64,000 bases of DNA from Carya illinoinensis (GCF_018687715.1 NC_056752.1:16017501-16081500); one strand, 5' to 3'; positions 44,948-61,555 are shown, counted from the stretch's first letter. Notes: generated by a model from the sequence alone, not told the origin. Numbers and translations: made by a program.

Positions 44948-45019
44948 TCCCACTTTTTGGGACGATTTCCAATTTGTCCCAAAGTAATTTCGTCCCAAAA
45001 AATGTTTTTTGTTGTAGTG

Positions 45020-45590
45020 ATGTGTATTGATTTTTATTTTGATGTATTTTTCGTAATTCTCATATGTAGAAATCTTTGAGAGCAATTCTAATATCCTAAA
45101 TAATAGGTTGCACTATCCAGTAAGGTATATAGCTGGAATCTTGAACAGTTTTTAGAGTGTTTAGTGAATCTCCTGCCACCACAATTTTTTCCAATTTGAT
45201 TTGCCTTTGCTTCTTTTAGACCTGATAGCATTGCTTATGCTTCCCCTTTACTTAGATTTGTGTTGCATAGCTGCTCTATAGTCACAAAAAGAATTGATCC
45301 ATTTGGTGCTTTACAGATTACTGTTGCTGTGCTTTATCTTTGTCTAACTGCCACATCAACGTTGATGATACAATGATCCACAGGAAAATGTTCCAAATAT
45401 CTACTTTGATTAATCTGAATATTGCCCCACGCATCACAGTGGTCTTTGAAACTTTTTTTTCTCCTGAACTTCTCCAAATTTGTCTTATAATCAGATGCAA
45501 TTACTAAATTGCTTAGACTGTACTGATTACTGTATATATATATCATGCGGTAGGGGCACGTGTACGTATTATCATGCATGGTTGAGTACA
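45020..45590 (-). pseudogene. LINE RNase H fragment, upstream part of the CACTA target
   Basis: The reverse strand encodes a worn RVT_3-type RNase H: HCIINVDVAV, CKAPNGSILFVTI, LSGLKEAKANQI, then GDSLNTLKTVQ-like and SSYIPYWIVQP pieces spread over two frames with stops. This is the N-terminal and middle part of the domain. The C-terminal part lies beyond the CACTA element at 34443-34540, so the CACTA inserted into this LINE fragment. The 5' end of the LINE is truncated near 45560-45590. Confidence 0.7.
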
Positions 45591-50545
<4,955 letters not shown>

Positions 50546-50547
50546 CT

Positions 50548-50559
50548 TGGTGTCAGAGT
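50548..50559 (+). promoter_or_regulatory. Primer-binding site of gypsy remnant
   Basis: TGGTGTCAGAGT differs by one or two bases from TGGTATCAGAGC, the initiator-tRNA-Met complement used by many plant LTR retrotransposons. It lies about 400 bp upstream of gag. Confidence 0.65.
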
Positions 50560-50935
50560 GCTCTTGTACGGGAATGTAGGAGTTGTTTTAGTGATATAAG
50601 TTTGGAATTTATGTATCCTAGGTTTTATTTGCATTTAAAGATAACAATGAGATAGAACATGATAAGCTTGGGTTGTGTGATAGGATTTGAGTATGATACG
50701 ACTAAAAGCTTCGTGAGGAGAGCAACCCTCGTGTAGTCATGAGGGAGAACTATCGAGAGATAGGAGGGAAGAGGACCTAGCAAGTGTGTTAAATTGAATA
50801 TCGGAAGTGCTAGAGTAGCAACTCGAGCTATATGGCCGTCATTCGTATGTCTAGTCATTAGAATCTCTATAAGGAGAGTAGAGAAGATGCACATATGAGT
50901 GATTTTTTGCACATCGTCATCTGGGATTTTTTGGT

Positions 50936-51660
50936 AATAAGGGTCCAATAAGGGCTGAGAGGTGGACAACAAAAATCGAAAGGACTTTCAAAGTGTGTGG
51001 GTACAACAAGAGTCAAAAGGTATTGTATACAAGTTATTTACTACAAGGAGAGGCAACATTGTGGTAGGTACAAAGAAACAACTAATTACCATGGAGTTGG
51101 GAGCTGTGGAGGATATCTCGTGGAAGAGATTTAAGAAAAATTTTGACGATAGGTACTTCTCAGCTAAGGCGGCAAAAGTCAAAGGACATTTCTAGACTAG
51201 TTCAAGGAAATATGACAGTAGAGCATTACACCTCTAGGTTTATGGAGTTAGGAAGATTTGCACCTCATCTTATCTCTATTGAGAGTATAAGGATGGAAAG
51301 ACTCCAGGAAGGGATGCAGAGCTGGATTAGGACCTAACTAGCATGCTTGGAAATCGAGGACTTTCAGAAATTGGTGGATTTGTCCATCTCCGAGTGCAAG
51401 CAACAAAATTTGTTGATTGTGCCTACGAGTTTAAAGGATGATTCTTGGTGAAGGAAGTAGCTCAGCTGTCCCTTAGAAGTTTTTGTTTAGGATGAGGGGA
51501 CAACCACCAACTACTCATAGAGTGCACATGGGAGGAAGGATAACAATTTGCAGGAATCACCATAGGTCCCACAAAGGGGATTGCCGACAAACTCCAATTC
51601 TATGTTTTTGATGTAGACAAACTAGCCATTATATGAAGGATTGCCCCCAGGTGCCACCAG
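50936..51660 (+). pseudogene. gypsy gag remnant with CCHC knuckle
   Basis: Retrotransposon gag (capsid) pieces: LGAVEDISWKRFKKNFDDRYF, then after a frameshift SRLVQGNMTVEHYTSRFMELGRFAPHLI. Both are standard gag motifs (W..FK..F...YF; L.QG.MTV..Y...F..L.R.AP). A CX2CX4HX4C knuckle lies at 51603-51644 with a TGA inside it. The protein would package element RNA. This copy cannot be made intact. Confidence 0.8.
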
Positions 51661-51849
51661 TACAAAGATCTAGACCGGGTAGAGGATGTGGAGACCATAG
51701 GCAAACTGTGGAAACTAGAGTTTATGCACGTCCTCCCAGAGAAGTCAACAGAGATTCCCCAGAGACCCAGGAGCATGCGTCATCACAAGTATGGAACCAT
51801 AGCTTACAATTAGTGAACCATGTTAGTAAGTATATAGTATAATTAATAA

Positions 51850-51960
51850 ATTGTAGTTGATCATCACAGGACAAGTTAGGATATTGCACTTCTACGTGTG
51901 TACACTATTTGACTCAGGAGCTTCCCAATCCTTTGTATCTAATGCGTTTATTGGATGATT
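51850..51960 (+). pseudogene. gypsy aspartic protease remnant
   Basis: LFDSGASQSFVSNAFI is readable with the catalytic DSGAS at 51911-51925, the retropepsin active-site loop. It is followed by a stop within a few codons. Confidence 0.7.
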
Positions 51961-52268
51961 AGTCTTCAGGTGGAGCCAATGCATTAAGGGGTTCTAGAAC
52001 ACTACCCAATGGAGGGATACTACACTACCTTAAAGTAGTTAGAGAGTGTCCTTTAGAGATAGATGGAATCCTGTTGGATGCAAATCTAATAGTAATGGAC
52101 TGACTGTTTAGGCATTTTGTGAGTATAGATTGTCAATAAAAATAGTGACATTCTCCATGCCAGTAACGGAGGATATGATCTTTTTGGAAGCAAGTTAAGG
52201 TACATGTCGTAAGTGATTACCTCGGTTCAAGCCAAGAAGGATCTGGTCAGTGGGCTGAGGCTTATTTA

Positions 52269-52735
52269 GTGCACGTAGTGCTCAAAGAGAGACAACCCAA
52301 AGGCATTGAGGATATAGTAGTGGTGAGGGAATTTTTGGAGGTATTTGGAGAACTACCAAGATTACCCCCTTCTAGAGAAATCAGTTTTTCAATTGAGACA
52401 GAGCCAAGAGTAGCTTTGATACACAAGGCACCTTTTCGAATAACCCAAGCATAGTTGAGGGAGTTAAATGGTCAACTACAAAAGTTGTTGATGAAAGGAT
52501 TTATTAGACCAAGTGTTTTACAATAGGGAGCACCAATACTATTCGAGAAAAAGAGAGATGAGAGCCTTAGGATATGCATTGACTACCTAGAACTAAATCA
52601 GGCGACCATGAAGAATAGGTATCCATTGCCAAAGATAGCTGATCTATTTGATCAACTTCAGAGAGCATCAATATTCTCTAAAACCGACCTTAGATCAGAA
52701 TGTCACCAATTGAGGATTAAAAAAGGTGACATACA
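52269..52735 (+). pseudogene. gypsy reverse transcriptase N-terminal remnant
   Basis: VVREFLEVFGELPRLPPSREISFSIE, then after a stop LRELNGQLQKLLMKGFIRPS, and after another stop [23 protein letters not shown] and [11 protein letters not shown]. These are the fingers and first palm motifs of Ty3/gypsy RT. The YVDD motif, thumb and RNase H are absent. Confidence 0.8.
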
Positions 52736-52914
52736 GGAATTGTAGAATTGTAGAAGAAAGGGATCCAGAATTGTAGAGGATCCGACAAAGAATTTGCAAA
52801 GGCAAGGGACCTATGCATTTCAGCTTATGCAAAGATGAGACCATGTTGTTCAAAGGGAGGAAATTGGTTTTGATTAATTTGGAGATTTTCAAAATGATAT
52901 TTGGCGAAGCATAT

Positions 52915-53175
52915 TCTTTACTATACTCAATAAACCTTGGAGGAATATAGATGTATCGAGATCTTAGGAAATGATTTTGGTGGGAAGGAATGAAACTAGA
53001 TATTGCACACTTTATAAAGTGGTGTGCCACATGTCGAAGGGTAAAGGCAGAGCACCAAAGGCTGGCAAAAAACCTGCAATCTTTACCTATTCCTAAATGG
53101 AAGTGGGAAGATGTCACCATGGACACCATAAAGGTGATCATAGATCGGCTAACTAAGAATGCTCACTTCTTACAA
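52915..53175 (+). pseudogene. gypsy integrase remnant
   Basis: MYRDLRK, FWWEGMKLDIAHFIKWCATC, VKAEHQRLAKNLQSLPIP and WKWEDVTMD are readable. This is the zinc-finger-to-core junction of Ty3/gypsy integrase (CATC; LPIPKWKWED). The catalytic core stops after ...RLTKNAHFLQ, where the copia segment starts. Confidence 0.8.
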
Positions 53176-53184
53176 TGTTCATAC

Positions 53185-54160
53185 CCATATTCTAATTTAT
53201 GTGGATGATATTATTATCACAAGAACTCACTTAACAACGATTACTAAGTTAATTGGTAGTTAACAAGATGAGTTTAAAATGAAGGATCTTGGTGAGTTAT
53301 CCCATTTCCTTGGCATTCATGTTCATTGAGATCCCAAATGGATGCATCTCAAACAAGCAAATACATTGTAGAACTACTAGATAAAGTAAATATGATAGGG
53401 CCTAAACCTTATGCTGCATCTTATCATCAGGTAAAAGAGTCACCAAGTTTGATAAGGATCCAGTATCTTATCACAATTCAAATATGTAGTAGGGGATTTG
53501 CAGTATTGTATATTGATAAGGCCTGATATAACTTACTCTGTCAATCAACTATGTTAATTTTTGCATTGTCCCACCACTACACATTCATTGCAGCCAAACA
53601 TGTATTGAGATACTTGAAGGGTGCAACAAACTTTGGACTCTAATTTTCAAATGGACCACTTCATTTCAAAGCCTTTTGTGATTTAGATCAGGCAAGAGAT
53701 CCAATTGATCACAGGTCTACAAATGGGTACATTGTTTTTCATGGTCAAAATCTTATTTCTTGGCAAGCTAAGAAACAACCTATTGTGTATATGTGAAGCA
53801 CAAAGGCAGAATATTGAAGCACAAAGGCAGAATATTGGTCCATGGCTATTGCAACAACTGGATTATACTGGCTAAGGATGCTATTAAAGGAGTACAAATT
53901 AATCAAACTACTCCTCCTCACCTATGGCACGAAAACTTAAGCGCAATTGCCTTAGCTTCTAACCCAATCTTCCATGCGAGGACTGAATACATTGAAGTTG
54001 ACTATCATTTCATTAGGGAGGAGGTTCTTCATAAGGATATTGTAATTAATTAAATTTCCACTAATGAACAGTGTGCTAATGTTTTCGTCAAGTGCCTTAC
54101 TGCTAAGAGGTTTCTAATTCTTAGAAACAAGCTCATGTTTGTTGCAACTCCCATGAGCTT
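53185..54160 (+). pseudogene. Ty1/copia RT-RNase H remnant
   Basis: Starts in mid-RT with ILIYVDDIIIT (the YVDD catalytic motif), continues with DEFKMKDLGELSHFLGI, and then RNase H: LRYLKGATNFGL, STNGYIVFHGQNLISWQAKKQ, STKAEYWSM.. and a TEYIEVDYHFIREEV tail. Several stops and frameshifts, including a short duplicated GAAGCACAAAGGCAGAATATTG phrase at 53796-53838. It ends in a polypurine-like TTGAAGGGG just before an LTR start at about 54169. Confidence 0.8.
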
Positions 54161-54168
54161 GAAGGGGC

Positions 54169-54545
54169 ATGTTAAGGATTACTCCGACTCAAATAGTCAA
54201 CCCCAAAACCACCACCACAACTCCAAGACTTATCAACACATCAACAAACTCAATATCAATTCCAACACTTATCACCTTAGCAAATATAGCAGCACTTATT
54301 AGCTCAAAAAATATAGGAGATCAAGAACCTAAAATAGAAGACAATGATCATTGGATAACTATGTGATTGTATGGAATGAATTCTATAACTATAGCATATA
54401 TCCTTTGTTCTACTCATCATTTTATCTTGTAAACTTTTTATATTCTCAAAAATGCAAACAAAGGATTCATTCCACCTAACTCAAAGTTTCATATTTTCTT
54501 ACCTCTACTGAGTCTTCGGGCTAATTTTTGGGACTCTAATCATTC
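54169..54545 (+). mobile_element. Putative copia 3' LTR (right end approximate)
   Basis: TGTTAAGGATTACTCC follows the polypurine tract TTGAAGGGGCA at the end of the copia pol remnant, as an LTR should. It contains poly-A-signal-like and T-rich sequence. The right end is not certain, and no second LTR copy is seen. Confidence 0.45.
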
Positions 54546-55485
54546 TCCTCAATTTGGATTTCTTGTTCAAATAAATAATGTTAATAGAATCAATTCGTAA
54601 AAATCAAGTCTAATGTATCTTTTTGTAGTAGTAAACACACTAGCAATCATAGAAAATCAAGAAACCAGCCTTTTCTTGGAACTACATGCTCTAAGGTTTT
54701 CTTTTCCCAATCTTCTTTCACTGTGTGAAACTCTAAGGACTAAGGTTCTCTTCCATTGGACAATGATGGTAGTGTAGGTAGTTCATCCCTACTCAATCTT
54801 TCACTTTGCTTTATTTATTCCTCTCTCTATAGTTTGGGGTAAATTTTTCACTTTGAGGACTTATGAGTCTTTTGTTGGCCACAACCTGAAACTAGTTGTT
54901 TAAAATAGAAAATATGGATAACTAGTAACAAATATGGATTTCTCTGAATCCAAATGAATAACCCTAAATTGGGGTAAACTTTCTAATATATTCAAGTGAC
55001 TAATTTTTTTCTCAACCTTTATTGTTTCCATAGCTTAATTAATGAAAAAGAAAAGAGAAAAATTGATTTGAGATTTTTTTTTTTTTTGCTAGCCAGCCAT
55101 ACTTGAAAAATGGCACACCCAATCACCATAAGGAGTGGTGCAGGCTACTTCTGTTGACAATGGTCATGGGATTAAAGCTGCAATTCTCATTAAATGAATC
55201 GGCCCAAAATTTTTGGTTGTTTCAACCCGAATTAACCTTATTGAATTTAGTACGTTAGAATTCAAAATTACGAATACATGTTCTGAAAATTTTTACTCCG
55301 GGTATCAGGTAATACCTGATTTTGGCGCTTTTTCAAATTACCTAAAAACTCAATTGGTAAATAGCCTCATTTGTGCTGCTCAACAATATTGTCACTCCCT
55401 GATTTACACGAATCATGAAATCACTTTTTAAGTTTCTATGGCACTCTCTCTTGCTAGTTGTAGTCAAAACCTTAGGTTCTGAATA

Positions 55486-55488
<3 letters not shown>
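54546..55488. other. No gene recognised
   Basis: AT-rich DNA with a T run at about 55074-55086. No coding signal. Confidence 0.45.

Positions 55489-55539
<51 letters not shown>
55489..55539. repeat. (CT)25 microsatellite
   Basis: Uninterrupted CT repeat about 150 bp upstream of the LSm14-like exon. In plants such tracts are frequent in 5' UTRs. Confidence 0.95.
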
Positions 55540-55543
<4 letters not shown>

Positions 55544-55685
55544 TTTATATATCTCGCAGTGTCTCTTTTGGTGCTTTGCTTTGTGTTTCCCAAAGCTTCT
55601 AACCACACATTTCATCAACATGTATAGAATATTGGCATTACAAGATTATGGATTCCAGTAGTGCTTATCCATATCATTCACTCTA

Positions 55686-55800
55686 ATGGCCGAATTCTAC
55701 ATAGGGAGCACGATTAATTTGACTTCCGAGAGCAAGATTAGATGCGAGGACATACTCTACAACATTAAGACTCAAGAGTCCAATATTCAACTTGAAAATG
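55686..55800 (+). pseudogene. Isolated exon resembling LSm14 domain of DECAPPING 5
   Basis: From ATG 55686, MAEFYIGSTINLTSESKIRCE followed by DILYNIKTQESNIQLENG closely follows the N-terminal LSm14 domain of plant DCP5/LSM14 proteins, whose core is YIGS.ISLTSKSEIRYEG.LYNI...ESSI.L.N. In those proteins the domain binds decapping factors and represses translation in P-bodies. Sequence then diverges at GTACTC, a possible splice donor at the place where the family has an intron. I find no second exon (the FGTEGR region) before copia debris starts at about 56.5 kb. Changes at conserved positions (IRCED, the loss of RNV) and the missing remainder suggest a truncated or captured gene fragment. Confidence 0.65.
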
Positions 55801-56490
55801 GTACTCTTTTCCTTTTTACGTTTTTTGCTTCCCTCTTGTGTTTGTCTAAAATCAATACCCAAGGGCCACGAGTCTATTCTTGGAGGAGGACAACATGAGT
55901 TTTGTTATTTTGAAGTTGTTTGGTTATTTTATATGAAACCCCCCCATTTCTTCTTCTACAGTCTAGTTCTCCATTCTTTTTGGTTGCTAATTTCTTTCTT
56001 TTGCTTTCCATTTTTTCTAATTTTTCATGTGTTGTGGAAATCAAAAGGAAAAGGAGAGAATCCATTTGGGGTTTGAACATCTGTTTTAGGAAAATTTTGG
56101 GCACTAACTTATGTTTTGAGTTGTGGACTAATTTAAGGCATATACATGTATGATAGTCAAGCTAAAGTAAGATTTTATAACCCAAATAAAACAAAGTTTA
56201 GTCTTATAATAGTTATTAGGTTCATTATCATTATTAATTACTCAGAGAGATTCAAATCATATAGGTTGCATTGTTTTTAATCACAATCTTGGTATCGAGG
56301 AAATTGAAATATCAAATTCCTTAAAGTTGGTAAAATCAGTGAGAGCATTGAAACTAAAGATGTGATTATTGAGGAAGTGCATGCTTGTATATTTGAAAAT
56401 GCTTGCATTTCCTTTTTCTGATAATCTTAATAATAACATGAAACAATAAGCAAATGATAATCGATCTCATAAGGGAAACACCACTGAAGA
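55801..56490. other. No further gene recognised
   Basis: T-rich sequence consistent with an intron or decayed DNA downstream of the LSm14-like exon. Short open frames without domains. Confidence 0.45.
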
Positions 56491-57850
56491 ACAGGTAACC
56501 TCATCCGATCTTCTTAATTTACTATTTGGTTAGATTACGTGGTGTATTTTAAAAATTTAGAATTTGACAAATAAAGATCCAATTAAATTTTTGCAAGTTG
56601 TAGAAAGAACTGATTCTATAAAATATCAATGCATTAAAGAGCGATTGAAATCTATGAATCAAGGTGAAGTCTTTAATTTCGTCAAATTGTCTAAAAAGTA
56701 TAAAAGAAATTGAATGTGAATGGGTCTTGGAGACAAAACTTTGACTTTAAAGGCAATGTTGAACGATATAGAATTTGACTTGTAATTATGAGTTTCAGTC
56801 ATAAATGAGCATTGATTAGAAAGAGATATTTCTAATAAACCTAAAGGAGAATATTCAAGATCACTATGTTATTAGTAGCTCAGTATGATTTAGAGTTACA
56901 TCAATGGATGTGAAAACTATTGCAAAGCAAAAGTTTGGATTATGAAGTCTATGAGACATTAAAAAAAATGCTACTTAGAAATTTTAATTTTTGAAAATTT
57001 TATTTAAAGATTCATAATAACATCCCTAGCTTTGGATTAAAAAGAATTATTGTTGATATATATACTTGAAGGTCAATGTGGGTATGTTTGTATTATGGTC
57101 AAGTATGTATTTGACCTTTTAGCTAGTATAAATTGTGGTTTGTAGTATGACATTAATGCTATGTCTCCAAAGAACTTTAAAAATAAAATTTATGCATGAG
57201 ACATCCTTCATGATTGTGATGGAATTTTAATACTGAGACAATGATTTTTAGGATTGTCTCAGTAAAATTTCCTAGAGAGTTTTGAGAGACTTTACACGAA
57301 GAATTGTTAGTCAATAAATATTCTGTCATATGCTCTGTATTTTATAGTGTCTTAAAATGGACTAGATTATTAAAGAAATTTTGTATATGTTGGTTATAAA
57401 GACTTTAATGATTGCACAAACATGTATGAAGCTAAATATCCGTTTTTTAGTTGGCATCATTGGTTATTGCCAAAGTAACCCAAAGATTGATCCAAAAGCT
57501 GTGAAAAGAGTGCCATGTTATTTGCAAGAAATTAATTACTATATTGTTACTTTTGGAAGAGCAGATTCTCTTAAGGTAACTAGAAAAGACTCTATTTTGT
57601 ATGATTACTTTAATGATAAAAAAATATAGTTATGGTTTGGTATTTTGCTGTCTAGGTGAGCTATTTTATGGAAAAGTATGAAATAGATTTCTTACTGTTG
57701 AATGTGCAATAGAAGCTGAGCTTGTGGCATGCTTTGAGGCCACAATGTATGGTATATGATTGAGAAAATTTATTTTAGGACTTGAAACTGTCAACTTTAT
57801 AGCCAAGCTGTTAAGAATGTATTAGAAGAGTTTTTGAGAATGTTTTTCTC
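56490..57850 (+). pseudogene. Second Ty1/copia pol remnant
   Basis: Heavily decayed RT and RNase H. Readable pieces are IKERLKSMNQGEVFNFVKLSKK (RT start), VAQYDLELHQMDVKT-like, GILILRQ.FLGLSQ.NFLESFERL, and at 57381-57629 GIIGYCQSNPKIDPKAVKRVPCYLQ, which corresponds to the YQSNPG..HW.AVK.VLRYL region. Many stops and frameshifts. Confidence 0.6.
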
Positions 57851-58310
57851 CAATATAGTGGATATTTAATGAAATTTTAAATATCTGAATTCAATCAAAA
57901 AGTATAGAAACAAATAATAATGTTCATATAATTTATCAATATTGTAGTTGAAAGAACATGCCGCGGGGCACTCCATACGGAGCAAGCAAGTCTTATTGAA
58001 AAGATGGGTTTGAAGTCTATACTCATGATTTGAATGTGTTAATGATATCATTAATATGTTGAGTTTTTACTTACTGGACATTGAGAAATATCCATTATAG
58101 TTGTTTCTATTGTTTTGTCTTTCTACTTTATACGTACATTAAATGGTGTGGATGAATGATGCAAAATAATATCTAAAATAGACGAGAATTGGAACTCAAG
58201 GCATTACAATAAAAGCCATAATTGTCCCTATTAAATATCATGTTTAATTAAGTTACAAATGTTGTAGTTCATGGAAGGTATTTTATTGATTATATAACAG
58301 AGGATTACCA
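57851..58310. other. Decayed 3' part of the copia remnant, no gene
   Basis: AT-rich. No recognisable domain, although element sequence probably continues here. Confidence 0.35.
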
Positions 58311-58410
58311 TAACTAGCATTGGTAGCTGATCATTTGACATTAATATTACGGAACCCATATAACTAGCATTGGTAGCTGATCATTTGACATTAATATTAC
58401 GGAACCCATA
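58311..58410. repeat. Exact 50-bp tandem duplication
   Basis: 58311-58360 and 58361-58410 are identical over all 50 bases (start TAACTAGCATTGG, end GGAACCCATA). Non-coding. Confidence 0.95.
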
Positions 58411-60327
58411 TAATATATTTTGGACTAGGAATGTTTTCTGGAAATAAATTAACATGTGCAATTTGGTTAATTTCCTATAATGAAATCATGAAAATGCTAT
58501 TTTATGGGCAAATATGCCAAGTGGAAGACTATAAGAATTTTATTAAAACTTTATGTCTGTCCCACATGACACCCATATCTCTATGGGTTTAAACTAGTTC
58601 AAATATTATCACTTAATTAATAAGTTATAGTGGGACACAAATACCTCTAGATTTTATTATGGCTAAAAGTCTATTTAAGTATTGAGAGGGTTAAGAGTTA
58701 TCACCAACAGACATCAGAAAACATTCGAAGATAACGTTGCTAGAGTAATAATTCTTTAGATCTCATAGTCAAGCCGTTAGATTCTCTATCAAACTCTAAT
58801 AGAGGGAGGTATATTTTTTAACTATTATTTCTTATTAATGTAGATCATAGAAAATTGAAGATATAAATATTAATATTATTTTTAACATGATCTTGCCAAA
58901 AAAAGCAATTTGTACATGTCAAAGAGATGCACATGTTTGCAACTGTCATTCACTGTTTTGTGCAGTTTCTGCCCAGCAGCTCAGTTATTTTGATTTCTAG
59001 CAAAATACAATGAATGTTAAGTAAATGAATAATTACAGCTTAGTTTTATCAACAAAACAGTATGTAATTATTTGTATCTTGCAAGTACAATTAAATGATT
59101 AATGCCTGGCAACTCATTAATATAACATGCGTTGATAAAACTAGTAACCAAATAATAATAATAATAATAAGACGAGGCGCAATATATATATATATATATA
59201 TTAATACTAACTTCAAGCCAAAGATACTTTAATTTCACACCATAACTTAGCTAGACTACTGGTGGCCGGTGAGGACGTAAGCTCAATGAATTTCCTATAT
59301 ATAGATCGAATTTTATAGTCAATTAGTTGAAGTACAAGCATCTGGCCTCACATGAGTTAAAATCAAATCCATTTTTGTCTTTTTGTTTCACCGCTTGAGA
59401 GCTGCTAATTAACTAAATTGATACCGACGTACAGACCATGCATTGCATGTTTTATTGGAAGATTCGATTAATTTGATTTCTGCTGTTATCCATTCTTCAT
59501 TAATTTGTCATCACGCACTTGTCATCAGTTGATGAATTATATTGACCCAATTCGACTCTGAAGACATTAAAACAAATAGAAAAACAACAGTACTATACTT
59601 GAAGAGAAATCAATTTCCATATCTAGTTCAATAGATGGAGACGATCGTGTAGTGTAATCTGTGAACGGATAACAGACAGAGTAAAACTTTATGGGAGTGT
59701 GCGTAGGTAGGACTGAGAAATATTGTATAAAACAAGACCTAAAAGCTTTGTGGTAGTCCTGATCTCTCTGTGTTTTTTAAACTTTTTGCATGACAATGAT
59801 CCTCTCTCTGTGATAAAGATGAAATCCGAGAAGATTCCCTTTGTGTTGGTAACAAAGGTTTTAAGATCGCATCAGCATCTGAATCTTCGAAAGAAACCCT
59901 AACTAGTTTTCTTTTTTTCTTTTTTTTTCTTTTTTTCTTTTTTCTATTTTAACTAATTCCTGATGAAGAACACTCTCCCTCCTATACTATATAGTAGTAC
60001 TACTTGCTTGTTTTTTCATTAAAGTTGACTGTTCAAACCCCCCTAGCTTAATCAATTTGATATGAAAATCTATATGTTACATGGGAAGAAAGATATATAT
60101 ATATATATATATAGAAGTTTGAGTTGCAGAGAAATGATCATCTGCCCCTTAAAATGTTTAACAATTGATTCCATAGTAATTCCATAGACACAACTTATTG
60201 CACATTCTTTTTCTTTGGGTGGGAACTATATCATATATACATATTAATTCCATAGTTCCATCAGAGTCACAAATAGTGAGAAAATGTGTATATACATATA
60301 TGTATGTATGTATGTATGTATGTACAA
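58411..60327. other. AT-rich intergenic DNA
   Basis: An LTR-like stretch at 58560-58830 ends near GAGGGAGG. Microsatellites: (AAT)n about 59152-59169, (TA)n about 59184-59200 and 60093-60112, (ATGT)n about 60299-60323. No gene. Confidence 0.45.
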
Positions 60328-60508
60328 ATATATCATCTCATCATTACAATATTCTCAAATTTTTACATAAAATATAATAAACAATTTAATTTTTTCAAAT
60401 CTCAACACAATAATAATATGAAAAAAATAATATTCTAGTAATATATTATTCAATTTTCATATTTCATATAAAATCATCTCATCTCATTTCTGAATCAAAG
60501 CCAGCCCT
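60328..60508. mobile_element. Tourist-like MITE, copy 7
   Basis: The family phrases are clear: ATCTCATCATTACAATATTC, TAAAATATAATAAACAATTT and CTCAACACAATAATAATATG. The right end, CTCATCTCATTTCTGAATCA then AAGCCAGCCC, is followed by TAA. The left end is decayed. Confidence 0.55.
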
Positions 60509-61555
60509 AATTAGCTTTATGAATCTCATCTTAACACTTGAGATTTGAAATGTTTATAAATATATATATATATATATATATTTTATATATATTTTTACAA
60601 GTCAAACGGATTCGAGTTATGATTGAACCACTTAATTATTTGGGTCGGATTCACGCGTGAACCCGATTGCCGTTGCTATTCCTACGCTAGCTGGGGGCCT
60701 CGATTATTTTAGCACTTTGTCTTGTTCTTTCGGCCTCACACTTGTACGTTCAGGGCCATGGATAGGAAAAATAATGCTGCTCAATATTTCCTTCCCATAC
60801 TTTGTTAGGCCCGCAGCTAGCAAGTGCATTTCATTCGGCCATGGATAAGAAATAAGGCATATTTCTTTAGGCCTCAGTTTCATTCATAGCATGTGCAAGT
60901 AAAATGGTTGAGAAATTACCTCCATGACTTAAAGAACCTATCTCCATTGTGTAGTCTAAGGTAGCTGTTGGCAATGGTGATTTTGAGAGAAGAAAAACTT
61001 CTCTATAAACGTAGCAAGCAAGATGAAAGAATCCAATGAGTTGATTCTATTTTATTTTGGGTGAGAGAATGGGCTTCCTCATGTGTTAATTTTTTTGGCC
61101 CATCCCATTATGAGCCCAAGACTAATATTAGATCTATTCTAGTCCACAATAAATACAATAATCTCCCACTTGAAGTGGATAGCATAAATCATTCAATCAT
61201 AAACAAAAAAGCAACCAAGCATCTTCAAAACTAAATAAGTCTAAAATGTGTGTTTACAAATATTTACTTATGCTGACCATACACCAACAGGATCTATAAA
61301 GCTTAATAGGTACTCACAGGTACTCACAATCACTTGACTTAGATAAGTTAGATGCAAGTATGTTAGAGGAATAATCTGAAATAGTGTTACACTCATTTCC
61401 ATTAGAAGCACATTTAGACTGAATGTCTTATGTTACAACTATAGTAATGCCATAAACAAAATGTGCACACAATAACACATGGAAACATAATCAAATTGAT
61501 GATATGCATATACATACAAAACTCTCACTAACAACATATAACAGAAGATTCAAAT
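60509..61555. other. No gene recognised
   Basis: Mixed AT-rich DNA. The open frame at 60657-60848 carries no recognisable domain. Confidence 0.45.

Larger units (their letters stand above)
34541..45019. mobile_element. CACTA (En/Spm) DNA transposon, 10,479 bp
   Basis: Begins CACTATAATAAAAAACATTT and ends with the complement of CACTACAACAAAAAACATTT. The terminal inverted repeat runs about 27-30 bp with a few mismatches. Flanking trinucleotides are ACG (34538-34540) and ATG (45020-45022), a decayed 3-bp TSD. Inside are two reverse-strand genes of known CACTA type, a divergent forward gene, and arrays of a TTCGAACG palindrome at both ends and in the divergent promoter region. All three genes show damage or uncertain splicing, so the element is probably immobile unless helped in trans. 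Confidence 0.93.
50900..53175 (+). mobile_element. Ty3/gypsy retrotransposon remnant (gag-protease-RT-integrase)
   Basis: Gag, protease, RT and integrase pieces appear in gypsy order, with many stops and frameshifts. Between the RT segment ending near 52735 and the integrase zinc-finger end at about 52920, the rest of the RT and the RNase H are missing, so there was an internal deletion. Integrase is cut at about 53175, where copia sequence begins. Confidence 0.8.

Noticed and set aside
60657..60848. 63-codon open frame starting MNPIAVAIPTLAGG
   Set aside because: No domain and no splice context; probably a chance frame in repeat DNA.
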